NCBI RefSeq assembly: GCF_937906905.1
Contig: NZ_CALERY010000017.1
Location: forward strand, 1 to 38,547
Direction: 5' to 3'
Length of the DNA: 38,547 nucleotides
DNA from: an uncultured Helicobacter sp.
GTDB taxonomy: Bacteria; Campylobacterota; Campylobacteria; Campylobacterales; Helicobacteraceae
The notes under the pieces were generated by a model. The model was not told the origin of the DNA and made no database searches. It saw only the letters and a program-made list of their open reading frames with translations. Position numbers and translations under genes: made by a program. This document shows, piece after piece, positions 25,859 through 33,324 of the stretch (its first letter is position 1; every line of letters begins with the position of its first letter).

Positions 25859-25867
25859 GATTCTAGC
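25840..25867. terminator. Hairpin spanning the gyrA stop codon
   Basis: GCTAGAATCT (25840-25849) and AGATTCTAGC (25858-25867) are perfect 10-bp arms; the 8-base loop carries most of the TAA stop (25856-25858). The duplicated copy lies at 26144-26171. Confidence 0.6.
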
Positions 25868-25916
25868 GTGGATTGTGTAGGGTAGATTCTACTGGAATAG
25901 TGGTGGGTGGATTTTT

Positions 25917-26162
25917 GTGATTCGATTTCAGCCAAGGAGACAACCAAGTGAAAAAACTAAAAAGCAATATATATATATATATGATGTAGGGATTTTTCTT
26001 GTAGCCTTTTGTGCATTTTTTCCATTTTTTGCCACATTGTGGATACGCAGAGTGTTTGGCAGGAGCGTGGAGATTACACAGATTCTCTTTCATCTGCGTT
26101 TCCCTGTCGGGGCTGAACAAGATGATGAGCCAATAGACGATGGGCTAGAATCTAATACTTAA
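25917..26162 (+). pseudogene. Truncated copy of the OpgB-like gene fused to a gyrA tail copy
   Basis: The duplication leaves an 81-codon frame: the first ~66 residues of the phosphoglycerol transferase (one membrane segment) run straight into EQDDEPIDDGLESNT, the GyrA C-terminal tail, in the GyrA frame, and stop at 26160-26162. It lacks the catalytic domain. It could be expressed because it has the same upstream sequence as the intact gene, but a function is unlikely. Confidence 0.75.
25967..25982. repeat. (AT)8 dinucleotide tract, copy 1
   Basis: Eight AT units lie 16 bases after a GTG with a proper ribosome site (GTG 25948, AAGGAG 25934-25939). In the truncated copy the tract length has no coding consequence for the catalytic protein. 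Confidence 0.85.
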
Positions 26163-26421
26163 GATTCTAGCGTGGATTGTGTAGGGTAGATTCTACTGGA
26201 ATAGTGGTGGGTGGATTTTTGTGATTCGATTTCAGCCAAGGAGACAACCAAGTGAAAAAACTAAAAAGCAATATATATATATATATGATGTAGGGATTTT
26301 TCTTGTAGCCTTTTGTGCATTTTTTCCATTTTTTGCCACATTGTGGATACGCAGAGTGTTTGGCAGGAGCGTGGAGATTACACAGATTCTCTTTCATCTG
26401 CGTTTCCCTGTCGGGGCTGAA
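26118..26421. repeat. 304-bp tandem duplication, copy 2
   Basis: Identical to 25814-26117, including the (AT)8 tract. This copy connects to the intact downstream gene, so copy 1 is the extra one for that gene while copy 1 supplies the genuine gyrA end. The gyrA tail inside this copy (26118-26162) is a remnant. Confidence 0.93.
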
Positions 26422-27867
26422 GCAGTTGATACCGCGCTGGTGTGGCACTTCATCGGGGTGGTGCTACTTCCAGCACTTGTGCTTTCACTTATGCTAGCAG
26501 CACCAAAAGCCACTGCAAGACTTATGGCGTGGATTTGGGGGATAGCGCGATCTGTGGGCGAGGCTGCGTGGCGTTTTGTGCTGGAATTTGTGCGCGGGCA
26601 TTCCGTCCTTTCGCGATATGTGCTTGTCGCACTGCTGTTGATGTATGGTGGGCACTACACGATCAAAAAGCTCAAAATCCCTGAATTTATCGCGCAAAAT
26701 GTAGGCGAGAAGCCTTATGAAAATTTTTATGAGCAGTATTATCAAAAGCCAAGTCTAGAATCTATCGCACTACAAGCGCAAGCTCATAAACCTAGAAATC
26801 TACTCATCATCTATATGGAGTCTATGGAGGCGACTTTTCGCAATAGCGATCCTGGTCGCTACACAAACAAAGCGCGCATGGTATTTCCCGCAGATAGCCT
26901 TATCCCAAACCTCGACCGCCTTGCCACGCAGAATCTAAGCTTTAGCAATCTTGTCGCTACGCGTGGTGCTGGCTGGACGATCGCAGGGCTTATCTCCTAT
27001 AACTGCGCATTTCCGCAAACTTGGCTACCTTTTAATGCCGGTTTTAACGATAGTGTCGCGCGCTACTTTTTGCACTCGGCTACTTGCTTGGGTGATGTGC
27101 TTGACACTCTGGGCTATGAGCAAGTGATTTTTCGAGGTGCTGATGGAGAATATGCTGGTTCGCGCGGGTTTTTTGCCTCGCATGCTATCACAATGAGAGA
27201 TCTCAAGGCTCTAGAATCATGGGCGCAGGAGCATGATGGGTGGCGAAACGACTGGGGAGTGAAAGATTCTCTGCTTTTTACCAAGGTGCGCGAGTCGCTG
27301 CAAGAGCGCTACGAGCAGTCGAGAGAAAATAGCGATAATAAACCATTTGCATTCTATGTGCTTACAGCTGATACGCATGCGCCAGGATTTGTCGATAAGC
27401 AGTATTGTCAAGACTTAGAGACAAACTATGCAAATTCTTTGCACTGCTCGGATAGAATCGTGGGGGATTTTGTGGAGTGGTTTTTGCAAAGTCCTTTGGC
27501 AAAGGATACGACTTTAGTCTTGCTAGGAGATCATCTCACTATGGAGCAGGATTTCATAGAATCAGGCGTGGATCGTAGAATCTATAATGCTTTTATCAAT
27601 CCAACATTTACTAAGCCCTTGAGTGATGAGATCTTGCGGGGTGCGACACTCACGCATTTCGATGTTACGACATTGATTTTGGATTCTCTAGGGATAGAGA
27701 CCAGGAGTTTTGGGCTGGGGAGGAATCCGCTCTATGGCAAAACGCTTGTGCAGGAGCTTGGCACTTCGGGATTATATGATGAGCTTGGCAAGCCCTCGAG
27801 AATGTATGAGGGATTTTGGAAGTTTGATCCAGATAAAGCTCAAAAGTATAATCGAGCGCGCCAATAA
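26221..27867 (+). CDS. OpgB/MdoB-like phosphoglycerol transferase (LTA-synthase/sulfatase superfamily)
   Basis: 548 residues as drawn from GTG 26221. About three N-terminal membrane segments (24-44, 73-93, 130-147) precede an alkaline-phosphatase-superfamily domain: LLIIYMESMEATF (metal Glu ~200), RGAGWTIAGLISYNCAFP with the probable nucleophile Thr ~253 as in MdoB, VIFRGADGEYAGSRGFF, TADTHAPG and LVLLGDHLT. Such enzymes transfer phosphoglycerol or phosphoethanolamine to periplasmic glucans or surface glycans. The best ribosome site (AAGGAG 26238-26243) belongs to GTG 26252 in another frame, which would give MKKLKSNIYIY and joins the protein only if the AT tract has 7 or 10 units. Expression may therefore be phase-variable. 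Confidence 0.86.
   Translation: MIRFQPRRQPSEKTKKQYIYIYDVGIFLVAFCAFFPFFATLWIRRVFGRSVEITQILFHLRFPVGAEAVDTALVWHFIGVVLLPALVLSLMLAAPKATARLMAWIWGIARSVGEAAWRFVLEFVRGHSVLSRYVLVALLLMYGGHYTIKKLKIPEFIAQNVGEKPYENFYEQYYQKPSLESIALQAQAHKPRNLLIIYMESMEATFRNSDPGRYTNKARMVFPADSLIPNLDRLATQNLSFSNLVATRGAGWTIAGLISYNCAFPQTWLPFNAGFNDSVARYFLHSATCLGDVLDTLGYEQVIFRGADGEYAGSRGFFASHAITMRDLKALESWAQEHDGWRNDWGVKDSLLFTKVRESLQERYEQSRENSDNKPFAFYVLTADTHAPGFVDKQYCQDLETNYANSLHCSDRIVGDFVEWFLQSPLAKDTTLVLLGDHLTMEQDFIESGVDRRIYNAFINPTFTKPLSDEILRGATLTHFDVTTLILDSLGIETRSFGLGRNPLYGKTLVQELGTSGLYDELGKPSRMYEGFWKFDPDKAQKYNRARQ
26271..26286. repeat. (AT)8 dinucleotide tract at the start of the OpgB-like gene
   Basis: With eight units the GTG 26252 frame stops after 13 codons; with seven or ten it enters the transmembrane and catalytic frame. 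The longer GTG 26221 frame is open with eight units but has only a weak ribosome site. Confidence 0.8.
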
Positions 27868-27967
27868 TCTCCCATAATGCCTTGTGATAGGCGCGGAAAT
27901 TTAGGAGCTTGATAATTAAAAGTCCTTGCTAAAATCTTGCTAGCATTTGCCTAAAAGGTTTGTAGAA

Positions 27968-28008
27968 TAAGATTCTGCCAAAGAGATCATGAGATGGGCA
28001 GAATCTTA
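27968..28008 (+). terminator. Long hairpin downstream of the OpgB-like gene
   Basis: TAAGATTCTGCC (27968-27979) and GGCAGAATCTTA (27997-28008) are perfect 12-bp arms around a 17-base loop. ATATTTTT follows a few bases later. It lies 100 bases past the stop, between convergent genes. With the next hairpin it accounts for most of the 222-base gap 27868-28089; I see no gene there. Confidence 0.6.
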
Positions 28009-28068
28009 ATGAGAGATATTTTTGATGTATGCGGGTTTTGTATATGTAAATACAAGCCTTAGAATCCA

Positions 28069-28093
28069 ATAGAATCTAAAACCTAGATTCTAT
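28069..28093 (-). terminator. Hairpin spanning the stop codon of the symporter gene
   Basis: ATAGAATCTA (28069-28078) and TAGATTCTAT (28084-28093) are perfect 10-bp arms around five bases. The minus-strand stop TAG (28092-28090) lies in one arm. Confidence 0.55.
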
Positions 28094-29538
28094 TTCCAGA
28101 ATTCCGTATCGTGTATCCCTACATCGGCGGCTTTGAAAGTAGGATTTTTGCCTGCTTTACGCTGCTTTTCGTAGTCTTTTAGCACTTTGATTGCAATATT
28201 GCTAAGTAGCAATATTGCAATGATATTGATGCTTGCCATAAATCCCATGAATACATCGGCAAGATCCCATGCTAGCTCCATGCTAAGCTGCGCACCGATA
28301 AAAACCATTGCCACAGCAGAGGCACGGAAGATTTGTAGAGCTAGCTTATTGTGCGTGATAAATTTGAAATTTGCTTCTGCATAAAAATAGTTCCCAATAA
28401 GCGAGGTAAAGGCAAAAAGCACAATTGCAATACTGACAAAATACAGCCCAAAGCCACCAAAATAATCCTGCATAACACTTTGCATAAGCGCCATTCCCTT
28501 GAGATCGCCGATATTAGCAAGATCTGAGCAAAGCACCATAAACGCACTGGCTGAACAGATGATGAGCGTATCGATGAAAACTGAAAGCGTTTGCACCATG
28601 CCTTGTTTGGCGGGGTGGCTTGTGTGTGCAGCAGCAGCAGCATTTGGCGCGCTTCCCATACCCGCTTCGTTAGAGAAAAGCCCGCGTTTAATCCCTAGCA
28701 CAATAGCGCTCCCTGCAAAGCCACTAAAAATAGCTTGAAAATTAAATGCTTCTTCAAGCACATGAGAGAATATCCCTGGAATCTTGTCGATATTCATTCC
28801 CACAACAATGAGCGCAACTACAAGATAGCCAAACGCCATAACAGGCACGAGCACAGAGGAGATTGTCGCACTTCCCTTGCCTCCACCAAAAAAGAAAAAC
28901 GACACAAGAATCGCTAGAATCAGCCCGACAAAAATCGTAAAATGCCCATTGGCAAAGTTCTCACTGCCGACAAAAATTTCAAATGCCGAAGTGAGCGTAT
29001 AAGTCTGCAAACCATTAAACCCATAAGTAAAGCACAAAATCAACGAAATCGCAAAGACTATGCCAAGCGCGCGGGACTTGAGCGCAGATTCTATGTAATA
29101 TGCTGGTCCTCCTTTATAGCGGTGCTCGCCATCACTGCGCTTATAAACCTGTGCGAGAGTAGATTCTACAAAAGCGCTTGCCCCTCCTACAATTGCTGTG
29201 ATCCACATCCAAAAAAGCGCCCCCACGCCTCCCCCTACAATCGCCACTGCCACGCCTACGATATTACCAATCCCTACGCGGGAGGCGGTAGAGATCATCA
29301 ATGCGCCAAATGGCGAGATATGCTTCTCATGACTGCGCTCTTTAAGCACCATAAAAGCATCTTTGAGGAATCGCAGTTGGATAAAGCGCGTGCGGATTGT
29401 AAGATAGAGCCCGCAGAGAATAAGCGCGAAAACGAGCCAATATGTATAGAGAAAGCCACTGACATCGCCTACGATTGCGTGGAATCCCTGGAGAAAAAGC
29501 TCCCAGCTGTTAGGCGGAGTAGAAGTCGAAGTATCCAT
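28090..29538 (-). CDS. AGCS-family alanine/glycine:sodium symporter
   Basis: 482 residues with about ten membrane segments. The family signatures are clear: GPAYYIESALKSR, and KRGLFSNEAGMGSAPNAAAAA in the middle. It imports alanine or glycine with sodium. The gene stands alone; TGCTAGAAT on the minus strand at 29579-29587 is a good extended -10 box 41 bases upstream. AAAGGATATTTC precedes ATG. Confidence 0.95.
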   Translation of the reverse strand: MDTSTSTPPNSWELFLQGFHAIVGDVSGFLYTYWLVFALILCGLYLTIRTRFIQLRFLKDAFMVLKERSHEKHISPFGALMISTASRVGIGNIVGVAVAIVGGGVGALFWMWITAIVGGASAFVESTLAQVYKRSDGEHRYKGGPAYYIESALKSRALGIVFAISLILCFTYGFNGLQTYTLTSAFEIFVGSENFANGHFTIFVGLILAILVSFFFFGGGKGSATISSVLVPVMAFGYLVVALIVVGMNIDKIPGIFSHVLEEAFNFQAIFSGFAGSAIVLGIKRGLFSNEAGMGSAPNAAAAAHTSHPAKQGMVQTLSVFIDTLIICSASAFMVLCSDLANIGDLKGMALMQSVMQDYFGGFGLYFVSIAIVLFAFTSLIGNYFYAEANFKFITHNKLALQIFRASAVAMVFIGAQLSMELAWDLADVFMGFMASINIIAILLLSNIAIKVLKDYEKQRKAGKNPTFKAADVGIHDTEFWK

Positions 29539-29578
29539 GAAATATCCTTTGTGAAATTGTGAAGACAGATGACCACGG

Positions 29579-29587
29579 ATTCTAGCA
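29579..29587 (-). promoter_or_regulatory. Extended -10 box TGCTAGAAT for the AGCS symporter
   Basis: Minus-strand TGC-TAGAAT 41 bases upstream of the start. The hexamer TAGAAT is also the first six bases of the repeat word TAGAATCT. Confidence 0.5.
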
Positions 29588-29734
29588 GGTTTTGTATTAA
29601 AGCAATGTTATGCAATCTAGTCTTGAGCGAGAATTAGCGTGATTGTTACGATTTGGCGCGTTTGGCTAGCTTGTAAAATTAGCAGATTGTGGTTCTAAGT
29701 ATCCAGAGTGGCGACCAAATTTGCTAAATACCTC

Positions 29735-30400
29735 TTACTGCTCGTGATTAAAAACACTATCCAAGCCTATCCCTTCATCTGCAAGCATTGCATTATAACG
29801 CCAGAAAAGTGTCTCCACTCGCTTTTGCAAGAATTTTAAGCGTGCATTTGCTGTTTCAATCCCCCATATCGTGCCACCACCATTTGCCTCATAGGTGTGC
29901 GCGTGTGCGGCTTGCAAATATGCCGCATAGCTATCGCGGAGCTTAAGCCATGCGCGCTGCTCATCTAGTAATGTATCTTGCCCTTTTTGGATACTTGGCT
30001 CGTGGCTGAAAATTCCGCTTGGTGTGCTTTTATTTTGCTTTTTAAACTCGGTGCGATAGAGCTTGTAGTATTTGTTTAAAAGCTTGTCATATTCCGCATA
30101 AATATATTCAAGCATAGCAAGCGTTCCCTGTGTGGAGGCAGAGGATTCTTGTAGGTTTTTTGTCTCGCACTCAAGGCGCGTGATTTCAAGTTTGTAAGTT
30201 TGCTCGTGGGAGTGTAAGTGTGCGATTTTGGGCTTTGTCTGTGCGACCTCTTTGGTGCAGGTGGTATCAATCTTTTTTGCCTGTGCGCTGTTGATAGCCT
30301 GCGTTTCTTTAGCAAAATTGTGCAGGCTTTTACTGCTTGCTGGAGCGATATTGCAAATCAATGTGCTTATAAAAGTGGCTAGTAAGATTCTGGTCTTCAT
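29735..30400 (-). CDS. Secreted LprI-like (DUF1311) protein
   Basis: 221 residues with an N-terminal signal peptide (basic start, LLATFISTLICNIAPASS) and a central helical region. The segment LDEQRAWLKLRDSYAAYLQ is the DUF1311/LprI signature; the mycobacterial LprI has been reported to inhibit lysozyme, but the function here is unknown. Coiled-coil-like stretches rich in K, E and Q precede it. It overlaps the TfoX-N gene by four bases and ends the cysK transcription unit. Cys residues (C48, C77 region) could form a disulfide. Confidence 0.78.
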   Translation of the reverse strand: MKTRILLATFISTLICNIAPASSKSLHNFAKETQAINSAQAKKIDTTCTKEVAQTKPKIAHLHSHEQTYKLEITRLECETKNLQESSASTQGTLAMLEYIYAEYDKLLNKYYKLYRTEFKKQNKSTPSGIFSHEPSIQKGQDTLLDEQRAWLKLRDSYAAYLQAAHAHTYEANGGGTIWGIETANARLKFLQKRVETLFWRYNAMLADEGIGLDSVFNHEQ

Positions 30401-30900
30401 TGTTGCTCCTTGTGCTTCTTTTTGGCTTTTGCAGGCTCTAAGTGCGGCGTGAGTGTGATGATGACTTTTCGTAATTGCAAAAGGTTATCAATATCCATAC
30501 TATACCACTCCCTTGCACCTGGATATGGCGGGGCTTTGGGATGGTTTGGCAAGATAGATTCTAGAATCTTATGGGGCTTGGCAAAAAGTGTATCATCACA
30601 GAGTAGAAATATGGGTTTTGGGCTTTGTGGGGCTAGGGCGTGCGCGGGTGTCGTATCGCTAGAGCCAGAATCTGTGAGCCTAGATTCTGGTGCGCAGCCA
30701 AAATCTTGCACATAGATACAATACTCGCCAAACATCTTGCGGCTTGTAAAAACATAGCGTCGCTTCAAATCACTAGATTCCAGCATATCGGCTTCCGCGC
30801 TCACCATAGTAGAATCTGCGCTAAACTCCACGACGCTAGAATCTAAGCTTGCTTCCAGCTGCTCTAAGCAATATGCTAAAAACTCCTTGCTACTTGCCAT
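30397..30900 (-). CDS. TfoX N-terminal-domain protein with two repeat-encoded inserts
   Basis: 167 residues. Split pieces align with the TfoX/Sxy N-domain pattern: EFLAYCLEQLEA, then VFTSRKMFGEYCIYV, PKPIFLLCDDTLFAKP, PPYPGAREWYSMD, LLQLRKVIITLTPHL and a basic tail. Between them lie two Ser/Asp/Glu-rich stretches, about 17-48 (with LDSSVVEFSADS and MLESSD) and about 66-93 (CAPESRLTDSGSSDTTP), coded by AGAATC-family words, the second by a hairpin at 30665-30690. The role of TfoX-N proteins in Campylobacterota is not established; in gamma-proteobacteria they influence competence. It overlaps cysteine synthase by 11 bases. Confidence 0.8.
   Translation of the reverse strand: MASSKEFLAYCLEQLEASLDSSVVEFSADSTMVSAEADMLESSDLKRRYVFTSRKMFGEYCIYVQDFGCAPESRLTDSGSSDTTPAHALAPQSPKPIFLLCDDTLFAKPHKILESILPNHPKAPPYPGAREWYSMDIDNLLQLRKVIITLTPHLEPAKAKKKHKEQQ
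30665..30690. repeat. AGAATC-family hairpin in the TfoX-N gene
   Basis: CCAGAATCT (30665-30673) and AGATTCTGG (30682-30690) are 9-bp perfect arms around an 8-base loop. A loopless palindrome of the same word lies at 30556-30569. Confidence 0.75.
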
Positions 30901-31870
30901 TGCGCGCCTTTTGTCTGGATTTTGGAATCTCTATTAGATTTCTACTCAAATACCTGCTTAAATGATCGGCAAAGAGTGTTACGATGAGTTTGTTTTCCAC
31001 TTGTTGCGCGAGCTTTAAACACGCTTGCAAACACGCACCTGATGAAATCCCTACCAGCAGCCCCTCTTCTCTAGCTAAGATTCTAAGCCCTTGATACGCC
31101 TCTTCATCGCTGATTTTTTGCACCAAATCTATAAGGCTTATATCCATAGTTTTTGGGATAAAGTTATTGCCAATACCTTCAATATTCGCACACCCCTCCT
31201 CCCCACCACCAATCACAGAGCCAATAGGATCGCATAGCACAGCTTGGATTCTGGAATCTCGCTCTTTTAGATAGCGCGTAATGCCGCTAAAGCTGCCACC
31301 GCTGCCAGCACCGCAGACAAAAAAGTCTAGCTGCGCTTTTTTAGAGTCATGCCCAGAGTGTCTAAGCGCACTTTGCATATCCTCATAAATCTCGCGCGCA
31401 GTGGTGAGATAGTGTGTCTCTGGGTTGGCTGGGTTTTCAAACTGATTGAGACTTAAGGCATTGGGATTAGATTCTAGGATCTCTCGTGCTTTTTCTATCG
31501 CGCCTTGCATGCCAAGTGCTTTTGGCGTGTTGATGACTTCCGCCCCCAAAGCACGCATGAGAATCTGCTTTTCAATAGAAAATTTATCTGGCACTACAAG
31601 TAGCGCACGGACACCAAAATGCAAGCATACAAAGGCAATACCAAGCCCTGTATTGCCAGCAGTAGCCTCTACAATGATAGAGTTTGCATGTAGCTTGTTG
31701 GCATTTTTTAGCTGGGTAAGCACATGTAGTGCCACGCGATCTTTCACACCCCCAGCAGGGTTACAGGACTCTAGCTTTGCAAAAATGCGGTTATTGTTTG
31801 GGATTGCTATGCGGGATAGCTCCACAAGAGGCGTATTACCAATAAGTGCTAGAGATGATGAGTAGAGCAT
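30890..31870 (-). CDS. cysK: Cysteine synthase (O-acetylserine sulfhydrylase)
   Basis: 326 residues of the PLP fold-II family: PLP lysine K43 in NPAGGVKDRVA, the asparagine loop TAGNTGLG, phosphate-binding CGAGSGGSFSG, and the C-terminal EEGLLVGISSGA. It makes cysteine from O-acetylserine and sulfide; CysM or cystathionine-synthase-like use of other substrates cannot be excluded. AAGGAG lies seven bases before ATG. It heads a unit with the TfoX-N and LprI-like genes and lies 58 bases after murA on the same strand. Confidence 0.92.
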   Translation of the reverse strand: MLYSSSLALIGNTPLVELSRIAIPNNNRIFAKLESCNPAGGVKDRVALHVLTQLKNANKLHANSIIVEATAGNTGLGIAFVCLHFGVRALLVVPDKFSIEKQILMRALGAEVINTPKALGMQGAIEKAREILESNPNALSLNQFENPANPETHYLTTAREIYEDMQSALRHSGHDSKKAQLDFFVCGAGSGGSFSGITRYLKERDSRIQAVLCDPIGSVIGGGEEGCANIEGIGNNFIPKTMDISLIDLVQKISDEEAYQGLRILAREEGLLVGISSGACLQACLKLAQQVENKLIVTLFADHLSRYLSRNLIEIPKSRQKARNGK

Positions 31871-31928
31871 GGGAGTCTCCTTGCAAGTAGAAGTGGCATA
31901 AGTGGGTTGCGTAGAGTAGATTTGGATT

Positions 31929-33200
31929 CTACTCGCTTTTGCGCTCTATCTGTGCGCCAAGAGCGGTTAGCTTTTGCTTGAGATTTTCATAGCCACGATC
32001 GAGATGGTAGATTCTATGCACATTGGTGCTGCCTTGTGCGACAAGCCCAGCAAGCACGAGTGCAGAGGAAGCGCGCAAATCAGTTGCCATGACATCTGCG
32101 CCCACGAGTTGGCTACTTTCGCTGCCCACGATCGTAGCGATATTGCCTTTTAGCGTGATGTTTGCGCCTAGGCGTTGTAGCTCGCTGGCGTGCATGAAGC
32201 GATTTTCAAACAGCCGCTCTTGTATCACACTTGTGCCATGGCACTGCGTAGCTAGGCTCATAAATTGCGCTTGCATATCAGTGGGGAATCCAGGGTGCTC
32301 TGTGGTGATAAGCTCAAAGCTCTCGCGCTTCGTAGCTGGGAAAAGCTCGATGCTATCGCGATTAGATTCTAGTCTAAAGCCAATTTGACGGAGTTTTTCA
32401 AGGACTGCTTCAAGGTGGGTTGGGTTGGCGTTTGTTAGGCGAATATGGCTGTTGGTAATCGCGCCTGCACATAGGTAGGTGCCCGCTTCGATTCTATCGG
32501 GGATCACTGAGAATGTTGGGATTTGCAGTGGCTCTCTATCTGTGCCGATGATTTCAAGCACTGATGTGCCTACACCCTGGATCTCCACGCCAGCATCTTG
32601 GAGCACTTCGCAGAGCTGCACGACCTCTGGCTCGCGCGCAGCATTGATGATTTGCGTGCGTCCTTTGGCAAGTGCTGCTGCCATGATGACATTTTCGCAG
32701 CCTGTTACGGTGATTTTGTCAAAGACGATTTGTGTGCCTTGCAGACCTTTGGGTGCTTTGGCGACAATATAACCACCCTCGATGTGGATTTCTGCGCCCA
32801 TTTTCTCCATGGCAAGAATATGTAAATCCACTGGGCGAGCGCCGATAGCACAGCCTCCTGGCAGACTTACTTCGCAGTGCCCACAGCGCGCGAGCAGGGG
32901 ACCAAGCACCAGAATCGAGGCGCGCATTTTGCGCACGATGTCATAAATGGCTTTGGTGTGGATAATATGATTTGCATCGATTTGGGCTTGATGAGGAGTG
33001 AGCCAGCTTACTACCGCGCCCAAATGCTCTAAAAGCTTGGCAAGCGTTTTGACATCAGCGACATTAGGGAGATTATCAATCTGCACGGGACGATTGGAGA
33101 GTAGGGTAGCAGAGAGAAGTGGGAGAGCGGCGTTTTTTGCTCCAGAGATATTGATTTCGCCTTGGAGCTTCGCGCCCCCTGTGATATGTAAATAATCCAT
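31929..33200 (-). CDS. murA: MurA, UDP-GlcNAc enolpyruvyl transferase
   Basis: 423 residues, standard length. Catalytic K22-N23 (SGAKNAALP) and the loop Cys C117 (LPGGCAIGARP) are present; the Cys is the fosfomycin target, so the site is of the normal sensitive type. It performs the first committed step of peptidoglycan synthesis in the cytoplasm. AAGGGG precedes ATG. TGCTATAAT on the minus strand (33242-33250) is the likely -10 box. Confidence 0.97.
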   Translation of the reverse strand: MDYLHITGGAKLQGEINISGAKNAALPLLSATLLSNRPVQIDNLPNVADVKTLAKLLEHLGAVVSWLTPHQAQIDANHIIHTKAIYDIVRKMRASILVLGPLLARCGHCEVSLPGGCAIGARPVDLHILAMEKMGAEIHIEGGYIVAKAPKGLQGTQIVFDKITVTGCENVIMAAALAKGRTQIINAAREPEVVQLCEVLQDAGVEIQGVGTSVLEIIGTDREPLQIPTFSVIPDRIEAGTYLCAGAITNSHIRLTNANPTHLEAVLEKLRQIGFRLESNRDSIELFPATKRESFELITTEHPGFPTDMQAQFMSLATQCHGTSVIQERLFENRFMHASELQRLGANITLKGNIATIVGSESSQLVGADVMATDLRASSALVLAGLVAQGSTNVHRIYHLDRGYENLKQKLTALGAQIERKSE

Positions 33201-33241
33201 GACAAACCCCTTGGAAAAAGATTATAAAACTAGATTCCAGC

Positions 33242-33250
33242 ATTATAGCA
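33242..33250 (-). promoter_or_regulatory. Extended -10 box TGCTATAAT for murA
   Basis: Minus-strand TGC-TATAAT 42 bases upstream of the murA ATG. A 7-bp inverted repeat, AAACCAC (33250-33256) with GTGGTTT (33267-33273), abuts it and could be the purU terminator or an operator. Confidence 0.6.
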
Positions 33251-33324
33251 AACCACGCCTTGGCATGTGGTTTTGCTGGCTTGGAGTTTAGCTTCTATTC
33301 AGTAAAGTCTAGCTCATGGGAGAG

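Larger units (their letters stand above)
25814..26117. repeat. 304-bp tandem duplication, copy 1
   Basis: Bases 25814-26117 are followed immediately by an identical copy (26118-26421). The unit runs from the last 14 codons of gyrA through the intergenic region into the first ~66 codons of the OpgB-like gene. Flanking bases differ, so the borders are exact; I see no target-site repeats or mobile element. Confidence 0.93.

Noticed and set aside
25814..26421. Insertion sequence or transposon causing the duplication
   Set aside because: No transposase, terminal inverted repeats or target duplication; it is a simple head-to-tail repeat.
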